From Stomatobaculum longum (lineage in GTDB: Bacteria > Bacillota > Clostridia > Lachnospirales > Lachnospiraceae), in contig CAJPKN010000093.1 of the NCBI GenBank assembly GCA_905370385.1, positions 1 to 6,067 of the forward strand: a stretch of DNA of 6,067 nt, given 5' to 3'. The position numbers and the translations under genes are program-made. Shown here in pieces: positions 5,507 through 6,067 of the stretch. Position 1 is the first letter of the stretch, and each line of letters opens with the position of its first letter. The notes beneath the pieces were generated by a model that was not told where the DNA came from, did no database searches, and saw only the letters and a program-made list of their open reading frames with translations.

Positions 5507-6067
5507 TTATTCTTCTTGCAGGACTTCCAGCGCACGACTTAACTGCGCATCCTTGTCGCCGTCCAAGACATCGCCCTCTTCGGACTTCACCTCGACATCC
5601 GGCGCAACGCCCTTGCCGTGGAGATCGTAACCGTTCGGGGTGTAATAGTGCTGCGTGGTGAGCTTCACCGCCGAGCCGTCGCCGAGCGGCATCACAAACT
5701 GGACTATGCCCTTGCCGTAGCTCGTGGTTCCGACCAGCTTTGCGCGGCCAAAGTCGCGGTAGGCACCGGCAAAGATTTCCGAGCAGCTCGCCGAGCCGCT
5801 GTTAATCAGAATGACGGTCGGCACATTGACCTCGTGTCCGTCGGTCGAATAGTACTTCTCTCCCACGCCGTCGCGTCCCGCCGTGTAGACCAGAAGGCCG
5901 TCCGGAAGCATGTAGTCGAGCATCTTGACGCAGGAATCCATCACGCCGCCCGGGTTGTTGCGGAGGTCAATGACCAGACGCTTCATGCCCTTCTTTTGGA
6001 GATCCTCGACCGCTTTCTCAAACTGCTCGGCCGTAATCGTATCAAACTGGAGAATGCGGATGTAGCC
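5507..6067 (-). CDS. S41 family C-terminal processing peptidase (CtpA/Prc-like), C-terminal 186 residues
   Basis: The visible part covers most of the catalytic domain of a carboxyl-terminal processing serine peptidase, normally exported or membrane-anchored and cleaving near the C termini of envelope proteins. The frame is open to the window edge, so the N terminus and any PDZ domain are outside. Visible residues begin GYIRILQFDT. VIDLRNNPGG (about 32-41) is the family's substrate-site strand. SGSASCSEIFAGA contains the catalytic serine (codon 5786-5788), and TTSYGKGIVQ contains the catalytic lysine (codon 5711-5713). Their spacing of 25 residues equals that of S430 and K455 in E. coli Prc. 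LTTQHYYTPNG and HGKGVAPDV complete the typical fold, and an acidic tail ends in LQEE before TAA. The family is certain; the subgroup (CtpA or CtpB) cannot be set without the N terminus. Confidence 0.96.
   Translation of the reverse strand, partial: GYIRILQFDTITAEQFEKAVEDLQKKGMKRLVIDLRNNPGGVMDSCVKMLDYMLPDGLLVYTAGRDGVGEKYYSTDGHEVNVPTVILINSGSASCSEIFAGAYRDFGRAKLVGTTSYGKGIVQFVMPLGDGSAVKLTTQHYYTPNGYDLHGKGVAPDVEVKSEEGDVLDGDKDAQLSRALEVLQEE

Noticed and set aside
5215..5661. Plus-strand 148-codon frame spanning the transporter promoter and peptidase terminator
   Set aside because: It crosses a clear minus-strand promoter, a strong terminator and parts of two real genes; its product is low-complexity Pro/Arg/Ser-rich.
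1..6067. tRNA or rRNA genes, CRISPR arrays, insertion sequences, toxin-antitoxin or phage-defence genes
   Set aside because: None is visible. Almost all the sequence is taken up by six recognisable genes, and the three gaps (about 130, 160 and 170 bases) are filled by promoters, leaders and terminators.

Overview
The window reads as chromosomal DNA of a Gram-positive, Clostridia-type Firmicute with fairly high GC (mid-50s percent by eye). The evidence is a lipoprotein-type solute-binding protein, strong AGGAGG-like ribosome binding sites, sigma-A style promoters, U-tailed hairpin terminators, and protein sequences that look Lachnospiraceae-like from memory. An oral Lachnospiraceae would fit but is not proven. 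All six genes lie on the minus strand, so transcription runs from the high-coordinate end to the low end. Every long plus-strand reading frame is a shadow of a minus-strand gene.

In transcription order: (1) 6067-5507, the C-terminal part of an S41 (CtpA/Prc family) serine peptidase, closed by a strong terminator. (2) 5335-3107, a three-gene polar amino acid ABC importer (binding lipoprotein, permease, ATPase) with overlapping or touching genes, its own promoter and a strong terminator. (3) 2943-1597, a flavin disulfide reductase closely resembling E. coli RclA, the hypothiocyanous/hypochlorous acid defence enzyme. It has a near-consensus promoter directly after the transporter terminator. (4) 1468-1, the N-terminal 489 residues of UvrA, the damage-recognition ATPase of nucleotide excision repair. 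It has its own promoter, a hairpin in its leader, and an imperfect LexA-like box upstream.

The genes form four separate transcription units rather than one pathway. The S41 peptidase and uvrA are household genes that lie near each other, with uvrB, in other Firmicutes. Here the space between them holds an amino acid importer and an oxidant-defence reductase, and no uvrB. The reductase and UvrA are both stress functions (oxidant damage and DNA damage). I see no tRNA, rRNA, CRISPR array, insertion sequence or phage gene. The most useful observations are the RclA-type enzyme, the regulatory layout in front of uvrA, and the synteny change. I found no convincing evidence of an entirely new system.
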